A DNA stretch of 64,000 nucleotides, taken from Arenicola marina (taxonomy: Eukaryota > Annelida > Polychaeta > Arenicolidae). Shown one piece after another: positions 44,301 through 55,639 of the stretch. The position numbers and the translations under genes are program-made. Each line of letters opens with the position of its first letter. The stretch's first letter is position 1. The stretch spans positions 6,155,935-6,219,934 of the forward strand of contig OZ025264.1 in the NCBI GenBank assembly GCA_964019135.1. The letters run 5' to 3'. The notes below the pieces were generated by a model, which searched no databases, was not told the DNA's origin, and saw nothing but the letters and a program-made list of their open reading frames with translations.

Positions 44301-45885
44301 AATTATCAGAAATTGTGGTGGTGATAAACGATGCACGATATCAATGATAAATTAACGCAAGAAGCCGGTCTTAACTTTCCTTTTCCTTGGGGAATCTCAA
44401 AAATGGCTTTCCTGGACATTTCTTTCGTGAATTCGCGCAATTTATGGCAGAACAAACTTGAAGTTGATGCATGTCGACGGCGGTTCTGTGCAACACTACG
44501 CGATCACCGCTTGGCGGCGCCACCAGAGAACGATTACAAGGAAATCGCCGTATGACCTATCTTGGTGTACTAATATCTTTGGGTGCACGCAAGGGGAAAT
44601 CGGTGTCGCGGGGGGGAGGGGTACTTAATACATGCTGGGTGTGGTAGGGGCCTGCGGTAAAGCCCCCTATTTCAACTCCAAAATCCGCTCGCTGACTACC
44701 ATTGACCCTATGTCGCCTCTCGATGCCGACCCAGTGGGGGCAAACACGCTTTATGAACGCACAAACAAGAGTGCCCCCCCACCCGCCTCCCCACACTCCC
44801 CATTCCAGTCGCAAGTTTAAACATATCAGTTCCATTTTGTTTATCAGAAACTTCTAAACTATAGGGGTGTATCTTTTCATAAAAATGTCCGTTCGTACAT
44901 GCATCACCCCACCAGAATTTTATAGTAGTGTGTAGTGCCCCCTCCCCCCCCCCCTCCACGGATCAATTATTACGTGTGCGAATTAAGGTGCCGCGGTGTG
45001 TTATTTATTGTTGTTTAATATTTGGTATTTTCACTTGCCAGTTATTCGCCTTGACCAATACGGGCCTGCTGCGATGCGAGAATGCGTGCGCCTCCTACCA
45101 AGCACCTGAGAAACAAGACGCTACAAACCAGCAGTCCCATGAAGGTGGCAAGCTCTATCTAGAAGAACCTTCTTCGACCGGCCAACGCGATTGTCAAGCG
45201 ACAGCCGCTCGATGGCGCTATGATAAGGTGACTACCCAATATTTTATCTTCGTCTGAATAGTGTGTTGTATGCAGCGAGAGGGATATGGCAAGCCATTTG
45301 TTATGTTATCACTGAAAAAGTAATATGTATCACTGAGTCTATGGCTTAAAATGCCAGGTTTTGACCCAGAGAAACCTGTACGTTCCATGAGTGAACAATT
45401 TAGGTTTATCGTCTAGGCTACGCGGCAAAGAAGTTTCGTTCTTCTAATGCTTATGCAAACGGCTTGACATTCACCTAATTGTACGTAATATGTGGCCCAA
45501 TCGGTGGTAATGGGGATAGGACACCTTGCGAAACGCCACCCTGAACTCCCTGCTGATTTGGGGAGTGATCACTTAGTTTCATTTCATTGACGAATCCTGT
45601 ATTCCGCGTCCGCATAGGGAGGATGCAGACTTTAGACTGGCACTAATACGATAAAATTAATGCTAATCACGGCCCATCACACCTGGATCAGCGACCATAA
45701 TTAGGCTCAATGTCTCCGATAGCGGAAAATGGAAAAGAAAACTGTTATTATTTCTCCTTAAACAGGAAACAAAGCGGATGGTTCTGGAGAATAGCGGCTT
45801 ATGTTTGGACGTACGTGGCGGTCCATCCATGGCGTCATGCGACGGGACGGATTCCCAGGTATGGGAATGGACCGACAACGTGTGA
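35096..45885 (+). CDS. GALNT-like polypeptide N-acetylgalactosaminyltransferase, copy C (complete, 12 exons, 622 aa)
   Basis: Exons 35096-35352, 36651-36878, 37404-37570, 37913-38090, 38724-38930, 39385-39502, 39855-39945, 40259-40347, 41996-42127, 42619-42714, 45042-45227 and 45766-45885 sum to 1869 bases, all GT-AG and in frame. The ATG at 35096 has A at -3, and the frame upstream has no other ATG. Residues 6-11 are basic, about 13-28 form a membrane anchor (type II, Golgi), 30-130 the stem, about 165-415 the GT-A catalytic domain, 446-489 the linker, and 490-622 the ricin-type lectin domain. D268 and H270 (DGH) and H403 match the metal ligands of GALNTs; W375-G-G-E378 and R406 are kept. 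GALNT2-like words (KKYYYAAVP, FRMDRAIPD-like ALDRAIPD) suggest that branch. Odd points are DGH for DSH, GGAH for GGLF and FYNEA for FHNEA. It probably starts mucin-type O-glycans, but altered activity is possible. Confidence 0.88.
36300..36500 (-). mobile_element. tRNA-derived SINE in intron 1 of copy C
   Basis: A box TAGCTCAGTGGGTTAGAGCG at 36459-36478. B box GGTTCGAGTCC at 36397-36407, here a perfect consensus. It also has the AGCGGGACT block lost from the B and D copies, so this is the least decayed of the three. Confidence 0.8.
36651..36878 (+). CDS. Copy C exon 2: end of stem and entry to catalytic domain
   Basis: It reads SPTWSAEKLAAFREKRFADY, then GEQGVPLPLGELE and SDAIALDRAIPDNR. This matches the GALNT pattern GxxGxPV...SDxIxLxRxxPDxR just before the first catalytic strand. 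Phase 2 at both ends. Confidence 0.85.
37404..37570 (+). CDS. Copy C exon 3: first catalytic strands (UDP-binding side)
   Basis: ECKSVTYPEDLPDLSAIVTF, YNEAPSVVLRTAHSVINRTP and EVILCDSGSTN correspond to VVIxFHNEAxSxLLRTVxSV and IILVDDxS of GALNTs. The usual His of FHNEA is Tyr. Confidence 0.9.
37913..38090 (+). CDS. Copy C exon 4: DxH metal-binding strand
   Basis: NIGVAHIRNQGAQAASGDVL is followed by VILDGHVEVTQGW. It carries D268 and H270 of the Mn-binding DxH; Gly replaces the usual Ser. Acceptor TTTCCCAG, donor TG|GTAAGG, phase 2. Confidence 0.9.
38724..38930 (+). CDS. Copy C exon 5: central catalytic segment
   Basis: AEPFLARLKESPNSLIGLSL leads to AVGFSWRMGNQWAIIDDANT. It corresponds to xEPLLxR...GGFxWxLxFKW. 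The normally conserved PxIDxI block is strongly altered here, in all copies. Confidence 0.8.
39030..39330 (+). repeat. G-run and 31-bp repeat in intron 5 of copy C
   Basis: Three units as in copy A, with a shorter G-run. Confidence 0.6.
39385..39502 (+). CDS. Copy C exon 6: GGAH and WGGED segment
   Basis: SVAVSGGAHAMRRQRLVDLG and YYDAGMRSWGGEDLEIGFL align with MAGGLFxIxxxYFxxLGxYD and WGGENxExSF. The donor is TTTTTG|GTGCGT, phase 0. Confidence 0.9.
39855..39945 (+). CDS. Copy C exon 7: CGG / Cys / metal His
   Basis: FALCGGRVETLGCSVVNHLY matches RxWxCGGxLExxPCSxVxHxFR. H403 is the third metal ligand by alignment and PYNIT follows. Phase 1 at the end. Confidence 0.9.
40259..40347 (+). CDS. 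Copy C exon 8: end of catalytic domain
   Basis: DVSMRNFQRTAEIWLDEYKK then YYYAAVPESK, equivalent to RNxxRxAEVWMDEYKxxYY of GALNTs. Confidence 0.9.
40459..41930. mobile_element. 1.46-kb insertion in intron 8 of copy C
   Basis: Same insert and position as in copy A, so it predates the A/C duplication. Its internal minisatellite is at about 40975-41265. The left flank is CACATATGTAA and the right flank ACACATATATAA. Confidence 0.55.
41996..42127 (+). CDS. Copy C exon 9: linker between catalytic and lectin domains
   Basis: GKDFGDISKRQELRKRLKCK then SVKWIFDNVYPKF, the GDxSxRxxLRxxLxCKxFKWYLxNVYP signature. Phase 0 at both ends. Confidence 0.9.
42619..42714 (+). CDS. Copy C exon 10: first ricin-lectin repeat
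   Basis: LRNPDSGLCLDNYGGTSSLG then LWACHAVAGETQ shows the CLD motif and the LxxCH element of ricin B repeats. Confidence 0.85.
42747..44581. mobile_element. 1.84-kb DNA transposon with 35-bp TIRs, intron 10 of copy C
   Basis: Same insertion site and the same perfect TIRs as in copy A (left 42747-42781, right 44547-44581). It was therefore carried along by the segment duplication rather than inserted twice. It differs from the A copy mainly in G/C-run lengths. Confidence 0.85.
43708..43885. mobile_element. Nested MITE-like element in the copy C transposon
   Basis: Counterpart of 6718-6903, with shorter G-runs. The left duplication reads GGCGTA and the right GGCCTA. Confidence 0.6.
45042..45227 (+). 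CDS. Copy C exon 11: middle ricin-lectin repeat
   Basis: LFALTNTGLLRCENACASYQ through RDCQATAARWRYDK, 62 codons. Cys and the WRYD of the second repeat are kept, with a long hydrophilic loop between them. In copy B this exon is frameshifted. Confidence 0.8.
45766..45885 (+). CDS. Copy C exon 12: last ricin-lectin repeat and stop
   Basis: ETKRMVLENSGLCLDVRGGP then SMASCDGTDSQVWEWTDNV and TGA. The CLDV and QxW motifs are intact. Confidence 0.88.
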   Translation, partial: ETKRMVLENSGLCLDVRGGPSMASCDGTDSQVWEWTDNV

Positions 45886-46286
45886 CCTTAATTTCTGCTA
45901 TCATATGTCGGCGATCTGGACAGGAAGCTACGACAAGATTGAGTTGCACAGTCACTACGAGATGCGATGCGAGACCCCACGAGACTGGGCCACTAATCTT
46001 CTATGTCGATGTTGCTTGATCATCTGTGTGGGCGACGGACTTCTGAGAGCACGCGTCTTTGTGTTGGTCCCCCGTCATCCTAAACCGGAAGTGGAATCGG
46101 CGCAACGGTGTGGGTAGCTGATGCTCAGTCCCCCAAGCATCATTGAAAACATCAGTCTTAATACTGCAATAGTTAAGAAAAGCATGCTTAAAATTATTGA
46201 TTTTTACTACGTATGGCATTAATGAGCGTCCACACGGGGTGAGCGCTATCTGGCCTTTTCATGCTTATATCTGTGATATATGCGCG

Positions 46287-46292
46287 AATAAA
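46287..46292 (+). promoter_or_regulatory. Candidate poly(A) signal AATAAA of copy C
   Basis: About 400 bp after the stop at 45885, aligned with 9322-9327 after copy A. Confidence 0.45.
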
Positions 46293-46603
46293 GTCGTATT
46301 GTGTATCCCTTTACATCCGTACAAATCATTAGATTAATGTGATTGCACGCATTTGTCGCCAATTGTTAAAAATGTGAGCGAGTTTAGACAAGTGTTGCGC
46401 ATATGAAGGCTGAAGTGGACCAAGCTGTCCCTCGAGATACTGACATAGGGAAGGATGAAACATACTCCAGGTGAAGGTGTCATCAGCAGTTGTCGATCTG
46501 GAATCTGTATTTTAGTCTGCTTACCAACTTAAGTAGAAAGGTTCCAAGCTACAATTCCGAGAAACCAGCTATGAATATATTAATCATTGCGTATTGTTTC
46601 CAG

Positions 46604-47155
46604 TGTGTTTGTTGTGCAGACGGTTTGTCTCGCTGTGACTGTCATGGGCCAACTCTACTGGAAGTTAAATGTCCATACAGCTTGAAGAATGTTCAGTTGC
46701 CTGAGTATTTTCTAAATAAAAGTGCACACTTTTTAGACCGTGCTGGTTGCCTGAAACAAATGCATAAATATTACAGTCCAAACGCAGATGCTCGTCTGTG
46801 GCAGCCAGAATTGTAATGTTGTTGTCTGGACACCAAACATGTTCCAAATAATTAAGGTTGAAAATGGATGAAGCGTTCTGCTTCAGGCTTTTATCTTCTG
46901 TTAAATCATTCATCACAGAACATTTGGGGCCAGAAATGATCACATAAAAGCTTAAGTACGCAGAAAGCAACAATATGGAATTTGACGGTTCACACAATGA
47001 AATTTATTGTGTGTCAAAAACCAGCGTTTGGTAACATGATAGCATGTGACAATGACAAATGTGCAGTCGAATGGTTCCACTATGCATATGTAGATATAAA
47101 AAGAAAGCCTAAGACGAAGTGGTACTGCGTACAATGCTTACAAGCTGTGTTATAA
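46604..47155 (+). pseudogene. Decayed YqaJ-exonuclease / PHD-finger relic (C spacer)
   Basis: Almost identical to 9632-10183: TLLEVKCPYS core, then a 52-residue frame from 46997 with a partial PHD finger. Decay is shared between the two copies, so it preceded the segment duplication. Confidence 0.6.
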
Positions 47156-47393
47156 TTGGTGTCGGCAGCATTAGTCTGGTCTGTGCATATGGTCTTAACA
47201 GTAAGGCTGCCATTATATACGTATCATTACTGCACCCTTTTCGCCTTACGTGACGTAGTGTATGCACCACTTCTGACATGTGTCAAAGAAACTTGTATCA
47301 ATTACTGGCTACCAAGTACACGACCATTCGCTATCAATTTTAATTGTATAATTATTTTACAGGCTACATGTATAACGAGTTTGTTTTAAATTA

Positions 47394-47773
47394 CATCTTA
47401 TTCCGGCTCTACGTACACTATATCTGCGCTATATATCTACGTATGGTATTTACAGGCAACACGCACGTAGAATGAGTTAAGAGTTGAATTAAGCCCGTTC
47501 AATTTGAAGGTATCAGGCGTACACGTATCTTTCACGCCAGAAGTACATTAACTTGCAAATAACGTGTATAACAAATTGAATACAATTTCAGCCATCTTGA
47601 AATATGTCTTGTATTATTTAAGCCATTTACATTTAATGTACTATTATGACGTTGTGTCGTATGTTAGCTGCTGATGCGAGCGGTTAAGGGCACATTGCGT
47701 CTTATGTGGCCTTTCGTCCATTCGCGTCTCGATTTTCGCCAAGACTTACTACGCCGTACGGCCAGGACCCTGG
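47394..47773. other. About 380 bp present in the C spacer only
   Basis: In the A spacer the flanks meet with six bases between them (10423-10428). Either it inserted in C or was lost from A. No terminal repeats, frame or known repeat were recognised. Confidence 0.55.
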
Positions 47774-47897
47774 GCCCCTGCCAGCCATGTTGGATTTAGG
47801 ATGAAGCTCACCCTCGAAAAAGTCTTTTCTGCGGTTTCGGTGGTTTGATTGTACGAAAACAGATACATCACTCAGTCGCCACCCATCCAGGCATCGC

Positions 47898-48155
47898 AGT
47901 GATTCGAATTAGGCGAGAACGAGTGACACTTTTGAGCACCCTCTTGCGGTAGCTTACAAGACTTTTTTTGGGACACCAATGGAACCCGGAATGCAGCGGA
48001 AATCCGCAGACAACGCACAGTGCTGCGGAGGGGCGTTTCCGTGGCGATAACGGTTGCCGCAAGCCATCATAAGTTTCTTCGTGGTCGTTAACAGGACTAC
48101 TGAGAACGAACAATAGATGTCAATGCATATCTCAAGCTGCGTCCACAGGCAACTG
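47898..48155 (-). repeat. 258-bp dispersed repeat, copy 3 (C spacer)
   Basis: Essentially the same as 10553-10810, in the same context, so it is a product of the segment duplication. Confidence 0.6.
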
Positions 48156-48858
48156 ACATCCTTTGTTTTCGACTCCCTCAACAAGAATTCAGCGTTTTTT
48201 ACATGAATGGCATCCATTTGATCAGGGCACCTCCGATTACAGCTGACCAAGTAATAGGACAGAAGAAATATCTCAAGAAAGCTGGGGAGAACTGTACTGC
48301 TGGCTCTGTGCCAAATTAGGTGTCATTACTTTGTTACTCTGCCAGTAGACCTATATCTTCAGATTTTCTACCAGCTTTAGTCTCAATTAGTAATTATGAC
48401 ATATCGCTGGGCGTATAATGGTCAGGAATACCTGATTGATTCTCTTAAAAGGTGTTGGCCATTTTCCTGTCAGGTATCGCTTACAGTTACATATTGTTCA
48501 CAGATATATTATTATCTTCGCGCCTTTTTACTCTTTACTTACTATGGATTTAACCCTATCCTTGCTAAACTCATTAAATATGACATTGCCCAAAGATTGG
48601 GATCAAGGCCCCCTTTTCGGATCACGTATCGCTGACAGTCGTATACGGTTACATATGTATTGCAACTCCCCTTCTACTCCATACTTTTCAATTCACCATA
48701 ACCTTACTTTAAACTTACATTTTCTATATCGTCCCCCTCTAACTTTTGATTGTTTTTGGGGGTAGGGGTCGCTCACAGTTTTATACCTTTTACACATATA
48801 TTTGTTATATTCTGGCCCTTGTGCTTTATGTACTAGTTAAAGAACGAGCTGGTCAGGA

Positions 48859-48921
48859 GTGCATTCGCCAAAATAAAGCACGAGACGCGATAGCGTCGAG
48901 TGGTTTATTTGGGGAATGCAC
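48859..48921. repeat. 63-nt foldback (C spacer)
   Basis: Unchanged relative to 11514-11576, although sequence just outside it has changed (GACAGCCAG against GACAGTCAA). Confidence 0.75.
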
Positions 48922-49552
48922 GACAGTCAAATCTATAACGTGACAAGTTATAAATAAATGACGTGTTAACGGTGCACCCGATTCTGAAAGGAATAGTGCG
49001 GGAGAGGACAAATATAGAGCTCTTCGCAGTACTAAATAGCGACTCATGGTGGAGACTGGGCAAATGAGGGAGTCATTTCGAAACAATTTGACCGTAAAAC
49101 CCTTCCTAAAAGGGTCAGTCTTGGAAACCTTGATTATGATTGCTAACAGGGTTGGTATGGGGAAAGGAGAGATCCGTACATCATCATGGGATCAAAGTCA
49201 TTGCTCAGAGTGGTAAATTCCCCGCACCGAAGAAACCCAAAGAATGCAATCAGCAATTTCATTCTGGCGACCAGGGATGAATGTAGCAGAGAAATCAAAA
49301 TTATGGAACGCAGCACATGTCACTAGGCGACGCACTAATGACATTATGTCAGGTGATCTGGACCGCCCTTTTTGCAGGACATGGATGGTAGACATATGAT
49401 CACAGTAAAACATTATGCGCTTCCGTCTCCATCTGTCCGCCCAGAGCAATGCAGCGACGACGATGGGATAAAGTTCTTTGTAGGCAATGGAATGTTTCCC
49501 TTCACCAAAGTTTGACAGACAACTAGACCAAGGGGCATTAAACCATTGGCCT

Positions 49553-50629
49553 TCATGGTATCCCCCGGTAGCCTAGCCCGGAGGCGTCGGTGAAGAGTGC
49601 CATATCCGGTGCAGGTGTGAAGTCTGAATCCAGGAACAGAGAAACCCCATTCCACTTGCTGAGTAATTCCTGCCACATCCTGATATCTGCTTTACATTCT
49701 GAGTCAAGATACACATGATGATATAGTTTGTGGGCTTTCTTTGAAGCCTCAATAATCCTGGAAATGAAGGTTCGCCCAGGGCGAATAACTCCGCAAGCAA
49801 AGTTCAAATGTCCCAGAAGCTTGAGAAGGTCTCTCTTAGTACAACTGCTTTTACTTAAAAAGTCAGTCAACAGTGTGTTAATCCGTGAGAGCTTACTGTC
49901 CGGAAGGCGGGCCTCCATTGCCATAGTATCAAGCGTTATACCAAGATATTCCAACTGAGTAGTAGGTCCCATGGTCTTGTGGGGAGCAGTTGGTATTGAC
50001 ATTCTGTGAAACAGGGTGCTGATAAGTGCCATTGTTCTTTCCCCACATGCTTGGGGGTGGTCTACTGTTAGAAAATCATCAAGGAGATGAAATATGCAGT
50101 CCACTCCATAGTTGTGGATGGCAATCCAGCACATAGCTTGAGACAATGTATCAAAAATCTTAGGACTAGACCGTGATCCAAAAGTTAATCTGTTGAAATA
50201 ATAGTAGAGTCCTTGCCATTTCACTACATACAAGTCATATAATCCAGGATGGCATGGCATAAGTTTAAATGCATCTGTGATGTCTAATTTACATAGCAGG
50301 GCACCTTGTCCAAACTCCTGGATCTTCCTGATAGCATCATCTACTTTCACATATGAGAGAGAATATTCCTGTTTATTAATAAGGCAATTTATGCTAGGTT
50401 GCGTAGGATGATCGTGAGGGGCTGATAAGTCCAAGATAAGTCTTTTCTTGCTGGAATATTTAGCTTCGACCAATCCAAGGGGGCTGACCCTGTACAGGGG
50501 GAACGGAGGTTGATCAAATGGCCCTGTGACGTTGGCTAATTCCTGTAGTAAAAGGATTGTCACAGATCTTGGGTCTCGACGAGTTGAAGACAAGTTTGGA
50601 TACTCCGCTGAACAGGCTATCGGTTCCAT
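49553..50629 (-). pseudogene. Reverse transcriptase part of the C-spacer fossil
   Basis: Same blocks as at 12208-13290, including LCKLDITDAFKLMP, LTFGSRSSPKIF and HLLDDFL, with only a few residue changes. Confidence 0.85.
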
Positions 50630-51522
50630 AACACCTGTATGGAATCCTTCGGTTAGACCTATTATCAGATAATGTACAAATTGTTTATCTGGGTAATTTA
50701 CTAGTTCTTTAGCTAAAGCTTCAACATTAATAGGTGTGCATACTGGATTTGATAGGCTGTCTTTGCTGGATAGTCACACCTCACGCAGGCCTCCTTTACT
50801 AGCTACCCCGGAGGGACCAGCAAAATCTTGAGTTGTCGATGTTGCAGTTACCGGTTTCGAAGATGTAGGTGTAGACTTATTGACCGATGAACAAGTAAAG
50901 GCAGAATGGCCTTGCCTACATTTCAGGCACACATGAGCCAACTGGCAGGCATGGCGATAACAACCCATAGGGCCACTGTAAGTGTTACAAATCTCTCTGC
51001 CATTGAAATGGTACCGCTTTTACCACTACGATCAGAGAGACTGGATGCCTGTCCTGCACCCTGGAATCCTTTCGGTCTGGATCAGTTTGAGGACAAAACT
51101 CAGTATAATGGGCCACCGAACCACAGCCTTTGCAAATGTTTGCTCTTTGTCCAGAGAAGATGGTGGTGAACAATTTAGTATCCCTCTGCAACCAGTCCAC
51201 TTTGGTTTGGTAATTAATCAAATATGTGGCAGCCTTGGCGGAAAAGGCTTTATGATAGTCATAAAAACTGGACCTACCAAATCGTGACGACATTTCGAGA
51301 ATATCCCTAGGTAGGCATCCAGCTCTGATCGCCGGTTTGGATAGACCTCGCACATGATGTTACGGTATATGGTGAAGGCCAACACAAACTCCTGGATTGT
51401 CAGCCCTCGGGTTAGCCGGGTGTCAGTGATCGGCTTGATGATGAGCGTTTCACCCACCATGACGTGTCTGGTATCACCGGGCGGCTGCACGAAACTGCTG
51501 GTGAGTAAACATGCCAAGTTCC

Positions 51523-51690
51523 ACAGGCACAGTAAATCGACTGACAGAGAGGGAGGGGGGGGGGGGGCGCACGGCCTACTAATAAACAAGAAGGTGTCCA
51601 ACTCAGCCCGCTGAGCGCCTACCCACCCTCGCTTCAAGACCCCAAAGCCCCCTCTTACAGGCTTTGCCTCGTCCGCCTCCAACCTAGCCA
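51523..51690. repeat. Recurrent ACAGGCACAGTAAATC / G-tract module, copy 3, inside the retroelement
   Basis: Same order of blocks as at 27033-27200: ACAGGCACAGTAAATCGACTGAC, G-run, GCACGGCCTACTAATAAACA, GGTGTCCAACTC, CCACCCTCGCTT, CCCCCTCTTAC. Here it lies within the ORF1 region of the fossil, so it is either an insertion there or the retroelement is the source of the scattered copies. Confidence 0.6.
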
Positions 51691-52633
51691 GTCTGTCCGG
51701 CTCGGCGGTAGCGTCCGGCGAACGAATTCCATCGAGTCCGCTTGTAGAAGGTTGACATTCCACGGTGTCGATGGGCGTGGCTGTAGTCGTCCTACGGCTG
51801 CCGGGGGTCTTGTTCCGCTCGCGTCCGGGTGACGCTGTTTGTGCGGGTGACCGTCTTGACGATGTCTCCCGTAGCACGGCCTCCACATCAGCGGTCCTTT
51901 TGTGTGTCCTCTTGGACCGTTTAGACGCAACTTTGGGCATGTTTTGAGTCGATAGTAGAGGTAATATTAGATAAGATTTAAAAACGCAAAGAATTCTGAC
52001 TCTCTTGCTCTCTGGGGTAGAGGTAGAATGGCCCGTTCTCTAAGGTGATCCCGAATAAGAATTGAGCCCGATCCCAAATACCAATTGTCATTGGCGGTTT
52101 GTTTAAACATCATTTATTTCTGGAGGTTTGCAATAGCGAATACACATATTAATGCTCACCTCAACATAAAAAAAGAAAAATTAAATTGGATGTACAGCTT
52201 GGTTCTCACATTGGCGGTTCTCTTTAGGATATGGGAGTGGCACAGAAAGAAGGCTTGTGAGTGGTGAGATAGGATCTGGTGAGTAGTCACCCCACCTCCT
52301 GAATCTCTTGAATACATCAACTTGGATATTTATGCATAGTTCCAGATTATTAGACTAGTGTGTCAAAAGTCAAAGGTCTGGAAAAAAACCAGCGTGACTG
52401 GGTTAGCGGGTCCGAATGAATAAACCTAGATCCGTAGGGCTTTGTGCTTACATGAACATGGATTGGTGCGTTAACACCCCAATCCTGTAACTATGAAGAG
52501 TGGAGAAATGCTTTCCCAAATACGATTTTCGGGTTTACTGCGCTAGTGTTGCGGGAGAGGAACCCTTTAAATCCTATTACCATTCAGACCATCCAACTTT
52601 CCCGTATGGTTCTCATCCCACTTCTGACACCAA

Positions 52634-53073
52634 TGTTGTGTTTTACACTACCTTAGGGGGGTCACAATGCCCTAGCCAAAGTAGTGTGGTTCACATACCC
52701 CAGGGCGGAACTATTCCCGGGCCAAGGGGTGCTGTCAGTATACTGGTCAGCTGGGGTTGTTTACACATCCGCCGTTGTTCGTCTCGAGTCTTCCTCTGTT
52801 TAGTTCTCGTTCAGCTTCAGTGCACTGGGGCCCGCACTGGGGTTGTTGTTGGTTACGGCTTAGGCTGTTCCGTTAGTAGATTAACGATTACCGTTGGGGG
52901 CGCTATTATGACTCATTAGCTTTAGTGACTGCCGATTCAGCTCTAGATTATAGGGTGTATGGGCTGTTCCATGTATAAGTTCGTGTCTGTCGTCAGGTGG
53001 CGTTACTACAATTTGGTAAGGTTTGATGATCTATTAATTGTTTAATAAGAGAACATTATTAGCATTCACAACA
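52634..53073 (-). mobile_element. 440-bp LTR-like block with primer-binding-like site (C spacer)
   Basis: The plus strand begins TGTTGTG and ends CACAACA (7-bp inverted ends, TG...CA). Immediately to the left, on the minus strand, is TTGGTGTCAGAAGTGGG. This is the layout of a minus-strand 5' LTR plus primer-binding site pointing at the DIRS/Ngaro-like fossil 700 bp away. That family normally has no such LTR, so a second, nested or solo element is likely. Confidence 0.5.
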
Positions 53074-53430
53074 CTCCCACCAGTTATCTAACTTAAATCA
53101 TATCCAAATTATTTCAGTGTACATGAGTTTTCAGAAAAAAGTATCAGTCCAATTAGTGACTAAACAATTCTAGATGATCACTCATTGTATTAAAAAATAC
53201 ATATATATATGTATTTTTGCATAACAATATTATAACACATCACCATGAAATTTATAACATTTATACAGACAGATAGATCTAAGTACTTTCACCAATTTTA
53301 GTATAAATGATTTAATTTTAATCATATAACCCTTTATGAGAATTTATATTTAATATTTCCACATCAGAACTACTTATTATAAATGATCCATTTCATTTAT
53401 GAATCATTTCTGCACATAAAAAGAAATAAT

Positions 53431-53900
53431 TATATAGCAATGTCTGATTACATTAGAGGGCATCAGTCCAAGTGACCGACTCAAACTAAGCAATCAGACA
53501 TTATCAAATAGAAACAAATGAGAACTTATGAATGTATGTATATATACATACATTTCATTTCCCAACCACATATTCTGTGGATGCAGCCATCCGTATTAAT
53601 CAATTATTAATATATGAGCATCATATATTAAGACCACATATATCATACATCGATCCATCTCATCATATTATAGCAATGTCGGACTACATTAGAGGGCATC
53701 AGTTCCAAGTGACCGACTCAAACTAAGTAATCCGGTATTGCCAATCAAAATTAATGAGCACTTACATACATTTCATTCCACGACCATATATTCTATTGAT
53801 TCAACCATCCGTGAGAATCAATTATTCATGAGCATCTTATTTTCAAACCACACATATCATGCATCGATTCATCCATTCACATATGCTCCATCTTTCATCC
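53431..53900. repeat. Duplicated 237-bp stem-loop units (C spacer)
   Basis: Counterpart of 15862-16335. The second unit has an extra change on its 3' arm (CCGGTATTG) that still pairs as G-T. Confidence 0.55.
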
Positions 53901-54370
53901 TTTTTCATCCATTCCATCCATCATAATTTTTCATCCATTCCATCCATCATTCCCCATACCACGTCAGTGATTCATCTCATCCAGTGGTTTCTCCATTTAT
54001 GTGCACTCCATCTATATTATTTTAATTCCACTCATCCAGTGGTTCACCTATGTTTATATACACTCCATCCTGTATTCCATACCACTTCAGTGGTTCATCC
54101 ATTTAAATTTATGTACACTCCATCTATATTATTATCCAATGGTTCGCCTATGTTTACACATTTCAGCCTGTATTCCATACCACTTCAGTGGTTCATCCAT
54201 TTAAGTTTATGTACACTCCATCTATTTTATTGTCCAATGGTTCGCCTATGTTTATATACACTCCATCCTGTATTCCACACCACTTCAGTGGTTCATCCAT
54301 TAAAATATAATTCCTCCAGCATCAACTCATTTAATTTCCCATTCCACTCATCCAGTGGCTTATCCATTTT
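53880..54370. repeat. CCATT microsatellite and CACTTCAGTGGTTCATCC minisatellite (C spacer)
   Basis: Four CACTTCAGTGGTTCATCC-type words against three in the A spacer, after a CCATC-rich run that is one unit shorter than in A. Confidence 0.65.
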
Positions 54371-54709
54371 TATGATCTTATATTCATTGATCGAGCTTGG
54401 TTCTCACAGTTTAAGAAAAATTCAGACGAAGGTTCATGTGATCTGAAATTGGTGCCATGCAAACTTTCTGGACAAACTTTATGTTTTATTCTTTATTGAG
54501 ACATTTTTACATATTCAGTCAAGCTAGCTTCCATAAATGATGTTACCTGTTTGGGTTCCAGTAGGGTTAATTATTTCACATCGTTTAGGAGTGTATATTA
54601 TCTTTTAGCAAAATTTTCAAAGTCCAGTAACCTCTGTAGCAGTGTCTACCATAACATGGGTACTCAGGTGACCGAACCCACCCTGGCTTCTAGCCCACAT
54701 GACATAGGA

Positions 54710-55045
54710 TATTGACATGGCTTCTGTATAGTCGGTTTGGAAGTAACAGGCACAGGGTTAGTCAGGTGACCAACCCCATCCTGGTTTCCATCCCGCGCGA
54801 CATAGAGTAATGGTTTGGAAGTGACAGGAATAGGATCAGTCAGGTGACCGACCCTATCATGGCTTCCATCCCGCAAGACAGAGGGCAATGGTGTGGAAGT
54901 AACAGGCATAGGATTAGTCAGGTGACCAACCCCATCCTGGTTTCCATCCCGCGCGACAGAGAGTAATGGTGTGGAAGTGACAGGGATAGGATCAATCAAG
55001 TGACCGACCCCATTCTGGCTTCCACCCCGCACGACAGAGGATAAT
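54710..55045. repeat. 78-bp minisatellite (C spacer), about four units
   Basis: One unit fewer than at 17040-17460; the missing unit keeps the minus-strand frame open. Confidence 0.7.
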
Positions 55046-55427
55046 GATGTGGAAGTGACATCTCATCTCTTTATGTGAGAGGATACATGAAGGTAATTCT
55101 CTCTGCCTAGATTGTTTATAAGACATCATTACACCCCGTAGGCAAATATCTTACAGAATTTTGCTTAAAACAATTCTAAAGATTTCTATCGCTTTTTCTA
55201 TGGAGATTCTAAACGTTTTCCAAAATTATATGATGTCCAAAGTCATTCAGACATACCTCTCCTTTGAATTAGGCACATTATGCTTCAGACGATATGTTTT
55301 CCGATGCAGTCGATCATTATGTTACGCCTGACATGATTTATCGTTTCAAAAGAACGTACCTTTATGGGGAAAGGACAGAAAATATGCCGATATGCAGAGA
55401 AACACCGCATCTGTCAAAAGTTCTCAA

Positions 55428-55630
55428 ACACAGGCACAGTAAATCAGTGGAGGGGGGAGGCCGCGGGGGGGGGGTGGAGGGGGGAGGCCGCGGGGGGGGG
55501 GGGAGTGGGGGGGGGGCACAACGTATACTAAACACACAAGGTGTCCAGCTCCCGCTGGAACCGAGCCACAGGCACCCGCTTCAACCCCTAATATCGCACC
55601 TTTACCGCGCTTGACGGGCCCCATAAATGC
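55428..55630. repeat. Recurrent ACAGGCACAGTAAATC / G-tract module, copy 4
   Basis: Segment-duplication partner of 17840-18040, with different G-run lengths. Confidence 0.6.
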
Positions 55631-55639
55631 CTAAGTCCG

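Larger units (their letters stand above)
48930..51950 (-). mobile_element. DIRS/Ngaro-like retroelement fossil (C spacer)
   Basis: Same parts and order as the A-spacer fossil: ORF1 (51218-51940 and further Cys/His part to 50774), reverse transcriptase (49553-50629), RNase H (49198-49676) and recombinase remnant (to about 48930). Broken, several interruptions. Within ORF1 lies the G-rich recurrent module (51523-51690). Divergence between the A and C fossils dates the segment duplication, not the insertion. Confidence 0.8.
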
